This document shows positions 16,001-22,888 of a DNA stretch of 64,000 nt, in pieces. This DNA is from Nocardioides ganghwensis. GTDB lineage: Bacteria > Actinomycetota > Actinomycetes > Propionibacteriales > Nocardioidaceae. A model generated the notes under the pieces. It was given only the letters and a program-made list of their open reading frames with translations, did not search any database and was not told where the DNA came from. The position numbers and the translations under genes were made by a program. Every line of letters begins with the position of its first letter. Positions within the stretch are counted from its first letter, which is position 1. Location of the stretch: positions 248,001 to 312,000 of the forward strand of contig NZ_JACXYX010000004.1 in the NCBI RefSeq assembly GCF_014779655.1, read 5' to 3'.

Positions 16001-17248
16001 CCGGACGACCCCGATCCCACGCTGAGCGTCAACTGGATCGGCGAGCGGCCGGTGCGCGGCATCCGGCTCGCGCTGGACGGACAGGCGCCGGCAGCGCGGG
16101 CCACGAGGGTCGAGCTGGTCCACCCCGGCGGCCGTCAGGTCGTGCGGCTCGACCGGTCCGGGTACGCACGGGTGACGCCGTTCCGCACCAGCCGCCTCGA
16201 CGTCCGGGTGCTCGCGTCCGTCGAGACCGACAGCCGGTCGGCAGGGGGCGCGGTGACGCCGCTGGGGGTGGGGGTGAGCGAGCTGCGCCTGCCGGGAGTC
16301 GGACTGCTCCCGCTCGAGCTCTCGGACGTGCCGGTCGACATCGGCTGCGGCTTCGGCCCCACCCTGCGGGTCGGCGACGACCTCCTCGCGAGCAGCGTGA
16401 CGGCGTCTCCCCGCCAGCTCTTCGACGGTCAGCAGGTACCGGCACGCGCGTGTGGCCCGGCGACGGTGGCGCTGACCGGGGACGAGACCCGTGTGGTGGC
16501 CACACCCGCTCCCGCCTTCCGACCCGCGACGGTGACGCTGTCCCTGCCGGGTGCGGGCGAGGTCGGCAGTGCCTCGGCGGCGACGCTCCGCTCGGAGACC
16601 CCGGTCTCCGCGACCGTCGACCTCGACCCGGTCGGCGGCGTCGTCGCGCTGCGGCAGAACGTCAACCCCGGGTGGGAGGCGGAGCTGCCCGACGGCTCGA
16701 CCGCCGTGCCGCTCGTGGTGGACGGGTGGCAGCAGGCGTGGCAGGTGCCGGAGGGGGTGGAGTCCCTCGACCTGCGCTACGCGCCCGACCTGACCTACCG
16801 CCTGGCGCTGGGGGCGGGCGCCGTGCTGCTGGTCCTGCTCGCGCTCGGCACGCTCCTCGTACGCCGGCGCGGGCCGCACCCGGCGCCACCCGCGGGCACC
16901 CGGGTGGCGGTGTGGGTGGTGCCCGTTGCGGGCCTCCTCGCCCTCGGGCTCGTCGGCGGCTGGTGGGGCGTCGCCTGCGGGCTCGTCGGTGCAGCCGCGG
17001 TGCTGGCTGCCCGCACCCGGGTGTCCGCACCCGTTGTCGCCTGGGCCGCGACGACGCCGCTGGTCGCCGCCGGGGTCGTCTACTGGTGGCGACCGCTCGG
17101 CTCGGCGGAGGGCTGGGCCGGAGCGCTGACAGCTCCTCAGCTCCTGGTGGCGCTGGCTCTCGGCGCGCTGGTGGTCGCGGACGTGGACGTGGACCCCTTC
17201 GTCCAGACGTTGCGCAGCCGGAGGGCCGGTCGCTCCACCAGGCGGTGA
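13091..17248 (+). CDS. AftD-like alpha-(1->3)-arabinofuranosyltransferase (DUF3367), paralogue 3
   Basis: A 1385-residue GT-C membrane protein clearly related to paralogue 1: SDTKFDL (40-46), QNQAYGYLFPMGP (71-83), LRGTSHW and RNVHKF (360-365) are all kept. The predicted order is N-terminal helix, catalytic loop, about ten helices, then a long extracytoplasmic region with discoidin-like segments (AAFDGRPETQWES, AAIDGSTGTTWVA), the VVRNDLRP element, the VDGWQQAWQVP module and five C-terminal helices. It probably uses polyprenyl-phosphoarabinose. ATG 13091 overlaps the upstream methyltransferase stop. The 3' end overlaps a converging acyltransferase by 112 bp, the same arrangement as for paralogue 2. 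Confidence 0.88.
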   Translation: MTATPTQQQPSPVTWRFRLSVCCLALVALAFAQRPGQIVSDTKFDLVADPAAMLARALHMWDPTGGFGQVQNQAYGYLFPMGPFFWLGDLASVPAWAVQRAWWSLLLVAAFLGVVKLCAVLGLGTPTTRLVAGFAYALSPRILTTLGPISIEAWPMALAPWVLVPLVVGCTKGSPRRAAALSALGVAAVGGVNAAATAAVLPLGVVWLLTRAPGARRRTLLLWWPALVVIGTLWWLVPLLLLGSYSPPFLDFIETVAVTTFPTTPFDVLRGTSHWVPYVDATWQAGNDLITTGYVAVNGAVLLVLGFVGLSLRSNPHRRFLVLGLLGGLVLVSLGHSGSVHGWLAATERSLLDGALAPLRNVHKFEPVVRLPLVLGLAHVLGAAAAGLAGSAPGRPWRERLQDGQRVAYVGLLVLATVAVAGVASPALAGRLAPSQDFGSVPGYWERAVSWLEREGAQDPDRGTALLVPGSSFATYLWGTPEDEPVQAYGVSGWAVRNAVPLAPPGNIRMLDAVEERLATGRPSPGLAPFLARAGVGLLVVRNDLRPSDDVPVPVLVHQALEGSPGIDKVADFGPELGGRVRLETDDESPVILEDGWRTAYPAVEVYEVSGARSAVSGADPPVVVGGPESLLDLLDADLLGDEPALLAADAPEDPQGRLLLTDGLRRREATFARVHDGRSATLEPSDDGRRGAPARDYVREDEARWETAARILGARSVDASGSRAFADTTGPVLPETLPYAAFDGRPETQWESGRPRTGDDPWVEVVLEEPLDLVALTVVAGDTGATRAPSVVVETDAGSSAAVRAPAGEAVVVPLPDGETTRLRIRSADASGPPDELAIAEVRAEGLDVDRTLVLPEVPAEWGAPDHVLLTSGTTRDGCVRVDDDVRCAAGRARGDEGGGVIDRTVRLGSGADYGVALDVRPVAGDALTGLLLRDQLVNVRASSTAVDDARASAVAAIDGSTGTTWVAEPDDPDPTLSVNWIGERPVRGIRLALDGQAPAARATRVELVHPGGRQVVRLDRSGYARVTPFRTSRLDVRVLASVETDSRSAGGAVTPLGVGVSELRLPGVGLLPLELSDVPVDIGCGFGPTLRVGDDLLASSVTASPRQLFDGQQVPARACGPATVALTGDETRVVATPAPAFRPATVTLSLPGAGEVGSASAATLRSETPVSATVDLDPVGGVVALRQNVNPGWEAELPDGSTAVPLVVDGWQQAWQVPEGVESLDLRYAPDLTYRLALGAGAVLLVLLALGTLLVRRRGPHPAPPAGTRVAVWVVPVAGLLALGLVGGWWGVACGLVGAAAVLAARTRVSAPVVAWAATTPLVAAGVVYWWRPLGSAEGWAGALTAPQLLVALALGALVVADVDVDPFVQTLRSRRAGRSTRR

Positions 17249-18363
17249 AGCACCTCCGACACCACCAGGGACGCGGCCAGGGTCAGCACGAAGAGCTCGA
17301 GCCCGCGGCCCTCGAAGAGCGGCATGTCGCGCCAGTCCGCGATGAGCTCCAGCAGGATGAGGTGCACGCAGAAGATGCCGTACGACAGGTGGCCGACGTG
17401 GCGGAACGCCGGCAGTGACAGCACGCGCACGAATCGTCCCTCGGGCGGTGCGAAGACGCCCGGCAGGATCACGAGGCCGGCGATGGCGGCGTAGAGCAGG
17501 TTCTTCGTGAGAGCCGCGCCCAGGGTGGTCGGGGTGAGGTCCGCCGGCCCGGCGAGCGGGGTGGAGGCGATGACGAGCAGGGCGCCGGCGGCGAGCCAGC
17601 ACAGGCCGGGCGAGCGACCCATCTCGCGCAGCACCGCGGTGACCCGGTCCGTGAGGCGGTCCGTGCTGCCGTCGTCGGCGCGGGAGCGTACGTCGCACGA
17701 CGCCAGGACGATGCCCACCGCGAACCAGACGAGGTAGGACGGCAGCCAGAGCCGGATCATCGTCCCGCCGCCGTCCCACCGCACGGAGAGGTCCATGAGC
17801 CAGACCACGCTCACCAGCGCCATGCCGGCGGTCACGGCCCAGAGGCGGTCACGCCCGCGGTGCCGTACGCGGGCGAGCGCCAGCCACATCAGGCCGGGCA
17901 GCACCACGTAGAACGCGACCTCGGTGGACAGGCTCCACATCTGGGTCAACCCGTCCGGCAGCTGGTCGTCGACGTAGATGTCGGCGAGCAGCAGCGTGGT
18001 CAGCCACTGGCCGGCGCCGGCGCCGCGGTTGTCCGGCAGGAGCGTCAGGGCGGCGACGACCGTCACGACATAGACGGGCGCCAGCCGCAGCGCCCGCTTC
18101 CAGACGTAGTGCAGCGTCGACGGTGGCGGTAGCCCGGCGCGGTGGCGCGCGATCCAGGGGCGTGAGAGCAGGAATCCGGACAGCACGAAGAACACCGCCA
18201 CGCCGACGTCGAGGCGTGAGAGGGGGGTGCCCCACACCGGACGTGCGTAGGCGCCGGCCCAGAAGGCCGCGTGCGTGGCGAGGACGGCGATCGCCGCCAC
18301 CGCTCGCAGGGAGTCGAGTGCGGGGAAGGCGACCGCGGCTGTCGTCCGGTCCGGGCCCACCAT
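17137..18363 (-). CDS. Acyltransferase-3 family membrane protein, copy 2
   Basis: A 408-residue membrane acyltransferase: LDSLRAVAAIAVLATHAAFW (17-36) with the proposed catalytic His, VFFVLSGFLLSRPWIARH, a KRALRLAPVYVVT loop and QMWSLSTEVAFYVVLPGLMW. About ten helices are predicted. The C-terminus ends in VERPALRLRN followed by a Ser/Thr/Ala-rich tail encoded antisense to the last helix of the AftD-like protein. Similar organisation to the copy at 10971 suggests that an AftD-acyltransferase pair was duplicated. ATG 18363 has a GACACT hexamer 6 nt upstream. The likely role is acyl decoration (for example acetyl or succinyl) of the envelope arabinan. Confidence 0.85.
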   Translation of the reverse strand: MVGPDRTTAAVAFPALDSLRAVAAIAVLATHAAFWAGAYARPVWGTPLSRLDVGVAVFFVLSGFLLSRPWIARHRAGLPPPSTLHYVWKRALRLAPVYVVTVVAALTLLPDNRGAGAGQWLTTLLLADIYVDDQLPDGLTQMWSLSTEVAFYVVLPGLMWLALARVRHRGRDRLWAVTAGMALVSVVWLMDLSVRWDGGGTMIRLWLPSYLVWFAVGIVLASCDVRSRADDGSTDRLTDRVTAVLREMGRSPGLCWLAAGALLVIASTPLAGPADLTPTTLGAALTKNLLYAAIAGLVILPGVFAPPEGRFVRVLSLPAFRHVGHLSYGIFCVHLILLELIADWRDMPLFEGRGLELFVLTLAASLVVSEVLHRLVERPALRLRNVWTKGSTSTSATTSAPRASATRS

Positions 18364-18386
18364 GGGGGGAGTGTCGCACGCGCCAC

Positions 18387-18392
18387 TACTGT
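18387..18392 (+). promoter_or_regulatory. -10 element, leaderless promoter
   Basis: TACTGT, then 6 nt (TCGCGC), then ATG 18399, with no Shine-Dalgarno. Confidence 0.5.
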
Positions 18393-18398
18393 TCGCGC

Positions 18399-19142
18399 AT
18401 GTTGCTGCTGAGACGAGCCGGCTCCGTGGTGTCGAGGGTGGTGTCCAGGGTGGCGTCCTTCTCCCGTGAGCGTGGGTTCACCGCGGTGGTGCGCTCGTGT
18501 GCGCGGTGGGGCCTGGACTGGTGGCGCGGGCGCCCGAGCCGGGGACGCGACCACGGCTCCTTCGAGTGGGAGGGGCGGCGGATCCCCTACTTCGTCCACG
18601 ACTACCACTACACGTGGCTCAACGAGCGCGCGGTCGAGGTCGCCCTGGCCCTCGAGGTGCTCGAGCGCCACCGGGGCGCGTCGGTGCTCGAGATCGGCAA
18701 CGTGCTCGGCCACTACGCCCCCGTGGACCACACGGTGGTCGACAAGTACGAGGCCGCGCCGGGCGTGCTCAACCGGGATGTCGCCGACCTCGACCTCGGG
18801 CGGCACTTCGACCTGGTGCTGGCGATCTCGACGCTGGAGCACGTCGGCCTCGACGAGGACGTGCTCGACGAGGACAAGCCGGTGCGCGCCGTGGAGCGCC
18901 TGCGTGCGCACGTGGCCCCGGGCGGCCTGCTCTGGGTGACCCATCCTGTCGGCTACAACCCGGCGCTCGACGCGCGGTTCCGCGACGGCACGCTCGGGGC
19001 CACGCGCATGCGGGCGCTGCGGCGGGAGCCGTCTCGCAACGTGTGGCGCGAGGTGCCGCTGGACGAGGTCTGGGGAACGCCCTACGACCGCCTCCTCTAC
19101 ACCGCGCACGCGGTCGTCGTGGCCGAGTTCGACGCGCCGTGA
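18399..19142 (+). CDS. SAM-dependent methyltransferase-like protein
   Basis: A 247-residue protein. The basic N-terminus (LLLRRAGSVVSRVVSRVASF) could lie on the membrane. The core has a slightly unusual motif I, VLEIGNVLGHYAPVDHTVVD, with Asn in place of the common Cys-Gly. It continues with NRDVADLDLGRHFDLVLAIS, then TLEHVGLDEDV and HVAPGGLLWVTHPVGYNP. These match a class I methyltransferase fold, but the substrate is unknown. It is divergent from acyltransferase copy 2 and precedes the DUF3068 gene, so it likely belongs to the glycan locus. The start is set by the leaderless promoter. Confidence 0.72.
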   Translation: MLLLRRAGSVVSRVVSRVASFSRERGFTAVVRSCARWGLDWWRGRPSRGRDHGSFEWEGRRIPYFVHDYHYTWLNERAVEVALALEVLERHRGASVLEIGNVLGHYAPVDHTVVDKYEAAPGVLNRDVADLDLGRHFDLVLAISTLEHVGLDEDVLDEDKPVRAVERLRAHVAPGGLLWVTHPVGYNPALDARFRDGTLGATRMRALRREPSRNVWREVPLDEVWGTPYDRLLYTAHAVVVAEFDAP

Positions 19143-19184
19143 GCGAGTCCTCGCAAGACTGGTGCCGACGAGGTGACTGACTGG

Positions 19185-19190
19185 TAACGT
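19185..19190 (+). promoter_or_regulatory. -10 element of the DUF3068 gene
   Basis: TAACGT at 19185-19190 would start transcription near 19197. That gives a short leader holding the AGAGGAG ribosome-binding site (19215-19221) used for GTG 19229. Confidence 0.45.
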
Positions 19191-19228
19191 TCGCGCGTCG
19201 CGTGACCACCAACACAGAGGAGCGCAGG

Positions 19229-20218
19229 GTGGGAAAGAAGCTGGGCGTCATTTTGACGGGGCTGGGAGTGTTCGTCCTCGGGGTCGCACTCCTGGCCCGG
19301 TTCTACGCCTACGACCGGTTGGCCGTCGTGCCGCTCGACCAGGACACTGTCTCGGTCTCCGAGGGGCCCGATGCGACCATCTTCGACATCGCCACCCAGC
19401 AGGAGATCACCGTCGACCTCGTCTCCACGCGCAACGTGGTGGGCGACGTCGAGGCCTCCGAGGAGGCCAGCGACGAGCTCGGCCGTGACATCGCCGTGTG
19501 GGAGACCCTGGTCTACACCGACGAGCCCGGTGCCGAGATCGACGCCGACAACCCGCCGCGGTCCGGCACGCACGACCGCGTCGCGTTCGACCGGCACACC
19601 GGTGAGACCGTCGTGTGCTGCGAGACGTTCACCAGCACGACGGCCGACGACCGCGGCGTCGAGCAGCCCGAGGCGACCGCCTTCGAGGGCCTCTACTTCA
19701 AGTTCCCGTTCCAGACCGAGAAGAAGACCTACCAGTTCTGGGACGGCTCGCTCGGGGAGGCGCCGGACATCGAGTTCCAGGAGGTCGAGACGATCGAGGG
19801 CCTCGAGGTCTACCGCTTCGAGCAGGTGATCCCCGCGACGACGGTCGCCACGATCAACGCGCCCGCGTCGATCTTCGGCATCGACGAGGAGGGTGACGTC
19901 AGCCTCGACCGCGTCTACTCCAACACCCGGACCCTGTGGATCGAGCCCGAGACCGGCGTGATCATCCGTGGCCAGGAGGACCAGCTGACCGTCGCCGAGT
20001 ACGAGGGCGAGCAGGTGGCCACCCTCACGGACGTGGTCATCGGCTACAACCCCGAGACGATCTCCGACAACGTCGACACCTACTCGTCCCTGTCGTCCCA
20101 GCTCAAGGCGATCCGCATCTGGGTGCCGATCGTCGGCGGCGTGCTCGGCCTCCTGCTGCTCGTCGCGGGGCTCCTGCTCATGCGCCGCCGGCGCGAGGGG
20201 TCCGCGCACGCGGGCTGA
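19229..20218 (+). CDS. DUF3068 (PorA-family-named) envelope protein
   Basis: A 329-residue protein with one N-terminal helix (LGVILTGLGVFVLGVALLA), a large extracytoplasmic domain rich in acidic and Thr residues, and one C-terminal helix (IVGGVLGLLLLVAGLLLM) ending in a short basic tail. The domain includes ETVVCCETFTS, GLYFKFPFQTEKKTYQFWD and RTLWIEPETGVIIRG, all typical of DUF3068. I recall Rv0227c of the mycobacterial arabinan region as a member. Function is unknown; the databases' porin-like name rests on weak evidence. GTG 19229 is preferred over GTG 19202 because AGAGGAG sits 7 nt upstream; the longer form would have 338 residues. Confidence 0.82.
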   Translation: MGKKLGVILTGLGVFVLGVALLARFYAYDRLAVVPLDQDTVSVSEGPDATIFDIATQQEITVDLVSTRNVVGDVEASEEASDELGRDIAVWETLVYTDEPGAEIDADNPPRSGTHDRVAFDRHTGETVVCCETFTSTTADDRGVEQPEATAFEGLYFKFPFQTEKKTYQFWDGSLGEAPDIEFQEVETIEGLEVYRFEQVIPATTVATINAPASIFGIDEEGDVSLDRVYSNTRTLWIEPETGVIIRGQEDQLTVAEYEGEQVATLTDVVIGYNPETISDNVDTYSSLSSQLKAIRIWVPIVGGVLGLLLLVAGLLLMRRRREGSAHAG

Positions 20219-20235
20219 CACCTGGCAACGCGCAC

Positions 20236-20265
20236 GACGGCCGGCGGGTCATCCCGCCGGCCGTC
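20236..20265. terminator. Bidirectional terminator containing a stop codon in its loop
   Basis: A perfect 13-bp stem (GACGGCCGGCGGG at 20236-20248, CCCGCCGGCCGTC at 20253-20265) with loop TCAT lies between the convergent DUF3068 and SGNH genes. Bases 20249-20251 of the loop are the TGA stop of the leftward SGNH gene, so the right arm encodes its last residues. Confidence 0.75.
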
Positions 20266-21520
20266 TGCACGTCGTGGGGTCGCCACCGGGCGTCCCGGCC
20301 TCCCGACCGTCCGTACGGCCGTCGCCGTCGGTGTCGGGCTCGCCGGGGTCCGAGCGCACCGACCTGCCGTCGCGGAGTCGGTAGCCCGACGCCTCGCGCT
20401 GGTCGCCGATGCCGTCACCGTCGGTGTCCCGGACGTAGGGCAGGCTCCGCGAGCGGAGCCGCGCCACGACCCGGCCGCCGCAGCGCACGACCCGCTGGCG
20501 GATGACGTGGCCGCGGACCTCGCGCCCGTCGGTCAGGCCGTCGCCGTCGGTGTCGGCGTCGCGCGGGTCCGTGCCCGTTCCGAGGCCGTCGCGGGTGGGC
20601 GGCAGCGCGCCCAGCACCGTGGCGGCCAGCAGCGTGTGCCCGGCGTCGGTGAGGTGCACCGCGTCGGTGCCGATGAGGTCGGAGGGATCGGCGCCGAGGG
20701 CGTCGCGCTCCTCGAACGCGGCGCCCGCGTCGACGTACGCCACCCGGCGGTGGGCCAGCGCTGTCTGTCGCAGTGCCTCGCCGTAGGCGGCCCACGCGTC
20801 CACCGCGACCTGGTAGCGGCGTACGGGCTGGACCAGCAGGTGGCACGGCCGCCGGACGCTCAGGGCGTCGATGCGCCGGACCACGGCCTCCACCCGTTCA
20901 CGGAAGCTGGCGACGGGGACGTCCTCGACCGTGTCGTTGGAGCCGATGAGGTGCACGACGCACGTCGGTTGCAGGAGGCGTACGGCATAGGCGTGGGCGT
21001 CGGTGAAGTAGGTCTCGGCGGTCGCCCCGCCCATGCCGCCGTTGATGCCCTGCACGCCCGGTGATCGGTCGGGACGGAGCGTGCTGCGCCGGAGGTCGCG
21101 CACCGGCGCGACGGCACCGGTCCCGGAGGGGAAGGTCGCCTGCAGGCCGGCGACGACCTGGTCGGCGTACCGCGTCGCCCTGCTGCTGGCGCCGACGCCG
21201 TAGGTGGTCGACGACCCCAGGAACAGCAGCCGTACGCTCCTGACGCGCCGCTGGGCCAGGGCGGTCGTGAGGGGGACGAGGTCCGGCTGCTGGAGGGCGC
21301 TGGCGCCGAGCTCGCGACGGTCGGACAACCCGTCGCCGTCACCATCGAGGCGCGGTGCGACGCGGCCGGCGCCCGCTGGTGTGGCAGGCGAGGTCGACGC
21401 GACGGCCGTCACCTGTGCCGCGGTCAGCTGTGCCCCTGCACACGTGACGACGACGAGCACGCTCGCGGGCGCGACGCGCCACCACCTGGTGGCGCGGGTC
21501 GACGGTCGTGTCGCGGGCAC
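20249..21520 (-). CDS. Secreted SGNH/GDSL-type esterase with thrombospondin type 3-like calcium repeats
   Basis: A 423-residue exported hydrolase. A signal peptide (basic start, then APASVLVVVTCAGAQLTAAQ) precedes a first DGDGDGLSDRRELG repeat. The SGNH core shows block I FLGSSTTYG (nucleophile Ser), a Gly block NGGMGGATAETYF, block III LIGSNDT (Asn) and block V GTDAVHLTD (Asp and His). Three C-terminal acidic repeats of the form DTDGDGxxDxRE (near residues 325, 366 and 397) should bind calcium. It may remove acyl groups from an envelope polysaccharide, which would pair with the two acyltransferases nearby; this is inference. The start GTG 21520 is 6 nt after TACGTT (leaderless). Confidence 0.82.
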   Translation of the reverse strand: MPATRPSTRATRWWRVAPASVLVVVTCAGAQLTAAQVTAVASTSPATPAGAGRVAPRLDGDGDGLSDRRELGASALQQPDLVPLTTALAQRRVRSVRLLFLGSSTTYGVGASSRATRYADQVVAGLQATFPSGTGAVAPVRDLRRSTLRPDRSPGVQGINGGMGGATAETYFTDAHAYAVRLLQPTCVVHLIGSNDTVEDVPVASFRERVEAVVRRIDALSVRRPCHLLVQPVRRYQVAVDAWAAYGEALRQTALAHRRVAYVDAGAAFEERDALGADPSDLIGTDAVHLTDAGHTLLAATVLGALPPTRDGLGTGTDPRDADTDGDGLTDGREVRGHVIRQRVVRCGGRVVARLRSRSLPYVRDTDGDGIGDQREASGYRLRDGRSVRSDPGEPDTDGDGRTDGREAGTPGGDPTTCRRPAG

Positions 21521-21526
21521 CCGCGC

Positions 21527-21532
21527 AACGTA
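21527..21532 (-). promoter_or_regulatory. -10 element, leaderless promoter of the SGNH gene
   Basis: TACGTT on the minus strand is followed by 6 nt (GCGCGG) and GTG 21520. Confidence 0.5.
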
Positions 21533-21547
21533 CCCCGACTGCTCCGA

Positions 21548-22366
21548 TCAGCGGGCGAGCTCGGAGACGAAGATCGCGGTCCCGGGGGTCAGCCGCCCGC
21601 GGACGCGTGACCACCCGCCCCAGACACGGTCGTGGTGCTCGGGCCACTCGGGCTCGAGGAGGTCCGTCAGCCGGAAGTCGTGGCCGGCGAGGAGGCGCAC
21701 CCAGTCCCCGAGCGTGCGGTGGTGCTCGACGTAGGAGACCACTCCGGTGGAATCGTCGATCTCGACGTACGGCGTGCGGTCCCAGTAGGACTGTGTCGCG
21801 GTGAGCCCGGGCTCGCCGGGGTCGTCGGGGAACATCCACCGGGTCGGGTGGGTGACGGAGAAGGCGAACCGGCCGCCCGGGCGCAGCACCCGCGCCACCT
21901 CGGCGACCGCGATGTCGATGTCGCTGATGAACTGCAGTGCGCCGAACGAGCAGAAGACGATGTCGAAGCTGGCCGCGGCGAAGGGGAGCGCGGTGGCGGT
22001 GCCGCGCACCGAGGGCACTGCGACCCCGGTCTCCGCGTCGAGCCGAAGCGAGTGCTGGAGCTGGCGGTGCGAGAGGTCGAGCCCGACGCCGCGGCCGCCG
22101 TGGGTGCGTACCCAGCGTGAGCACTGGCCGGCCCCGCTGCCCACCTCGAGCACGTCGAGCCCGGTGACGTCCCCGAGGACCTGGAGCTCGTCCTCGGTGT
22201 GGCCCTCCGGTCCCCAGACGAAACCGGCGTCACCGAGGAACGCCCCGTGGGTGGCCTGGTACTCGTCCGCGTAGCGGTCCCAGTCGGGGCCGTTGGCCCG
22301 TCGCGACTCCTGCTCGGAGACCGCCCTGCGCTCGACGCGGACCGACTGCGGTTGGTGATCCTGCAC
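21548..22366 (-). CDS. Class I SAM-dependent methyltransferase (Methyltransf_11)
   Basis: A 272-residue enzyme. After NGPDWDRYADEYQATHGAFL come motif I LDVLEVGSGAGQCSRWV (about 70-86), GVGLDLSHRQLQHS, ATALPFAAASFDIVFCSFGA and RVLRPGGRFAFSVTHPTRWM. The C-terminus (LLAGHDFRLTDLLEPEWPE) is typical of an actinobacterial group often annotated only as methyltransferase. No substrate can be inferred. GTG 22366 is chosen because TACGCT lies 6 nt upstream; the frame is open a little further upstream but without any initiation signal. Confidence 0.85.
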   Translation of the reverse strand: MQDHQPQSVRVERRAVSEQESRRANGPDWDRYADEYQATHGAFLGDAGFVWGPEGHTEDELQVLGDVTGLDVLEVGSGAGQCSRWVRTHGGRGVGLDLSHRQLQHSLRLDAETGVAVPSVRGTATALPFAAASFDIVFCSFGALQFISDIDIAVAEVARVLRPGGRFAFSVTHPTRWMFPDDPGEPGLTATQSYWDRTPYVEIDDSTGVVSYVEHHRTLGDWVRLLAGHDFRLTDLLEPEWPEHHDRVWGGWSRVRGRLTPGTAIFVSELAR

Positions 22367-22372
22367 GTGTGG

Positions 22373-22378
22373 AGCGTA
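22373..22378 (-). promoter_or_regulatory. -10 element, leaderless promoter
   Basis: TACGCT on the minus strand, then 6 nt (CCACAC), then GTG 22366. Confidence 0.5.
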
Positions 22379-22396
22379 GTGCGCACCCACAGTCAG

Positions 22397-22434
22397 ACCG
22401 GGTCCCCGGGCAGGTGGCTGCCCGAGGACCCGGT
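22397..22434 (-). terminator. Strong hairpin downstream of the decayed Ig-like gene
   Basis: A 16-bp stem with one mismatch: ACCGGGTCC (22397-22405) with GGACCCGGT (22426-22434), and inside it CGGGCAG (22407-22413) with CTGCCCG (22418-22424). The loop is GTGG. It lies just past the last stop of the pseudogene and ahead of the methyltransferase promoter, so it insulates the two. Confidence 0.7.
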
Positions 22435-22461
22435 CGCCGAGAGGGCGGTCGGCCGGGTGGC

Positions 22462-22860
22462 TCAGCCGATCCCGGAGGAGTCGGCGCGGCCCGGGACCCG
22501 GCCGCTGCGGACCCGCGGATCACGCGGTCCCGAGCGCCAGTCGGCGGGGTTGGACCTCTGCCGGACCTCCGCCTCGTCGCCGACGCCACCCCGGTCGGTG
22601 TCGCACTTGCTCGGGTCGGACGAGGATGGCCGTGCGGACCTTCTGGCCCCGCCGGTCCCCGAGACCTCAGGGGTGGCGTCGGCGGTGGTGGAGCCGTCGG
22701 CGTCAGGACGGCCACCGTGGTCGTCGTGTCGACGGTCAAGGTGGCAGTGTCCTCCGGCGAGTGTTGCCGGCCTCGTCGGTCGCGGCGGCGGTGAACGGGA
22801 TGCTGCCGTCGGAGTCACGGACCACGACGATGAGGGGCTGGGCCCGCCCCTGCGGCGTGG
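22462..22860 (-). pseudogene. Decayed 3' fragment of an Ig-like/TSP3-repeat surface protein
   Basis: Within the 522-bp gap between the methyltransferase and kinase genes, three reading frames on the minus strand hold consecutive pieces of one protein type. First comes DSDGSIPFTAAATDEAGNT (about 22830-22770), the end of a bacterial Ig-like domain. After a frameshift comes DTATLTVDTTTT, and after another, DGSTTADATPEVSGTG. Last is DPSKCDTDRGGVGDEAEVRQ, a damaged calcium-binding repeat running to a TGA at 22462-22464. No start or complete domain remains, and the 5' part is cut off by the neighbouring kinase gene. This is best read as the remnant of a secreted adhesin-like gene. Confidence 0.65.
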
Positions 22861-22888
22861 CCCCGTCGCTGCGTGCCACGATGAGGAG

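Noticed and set aside
22199..22888. An N-terminal extension of the APH-like kinase across the preceding gap
   Set aside because: The extension has no kinase features and covers the terminator and pseudogene; ATG 22889 precedes the first conserved lobe.
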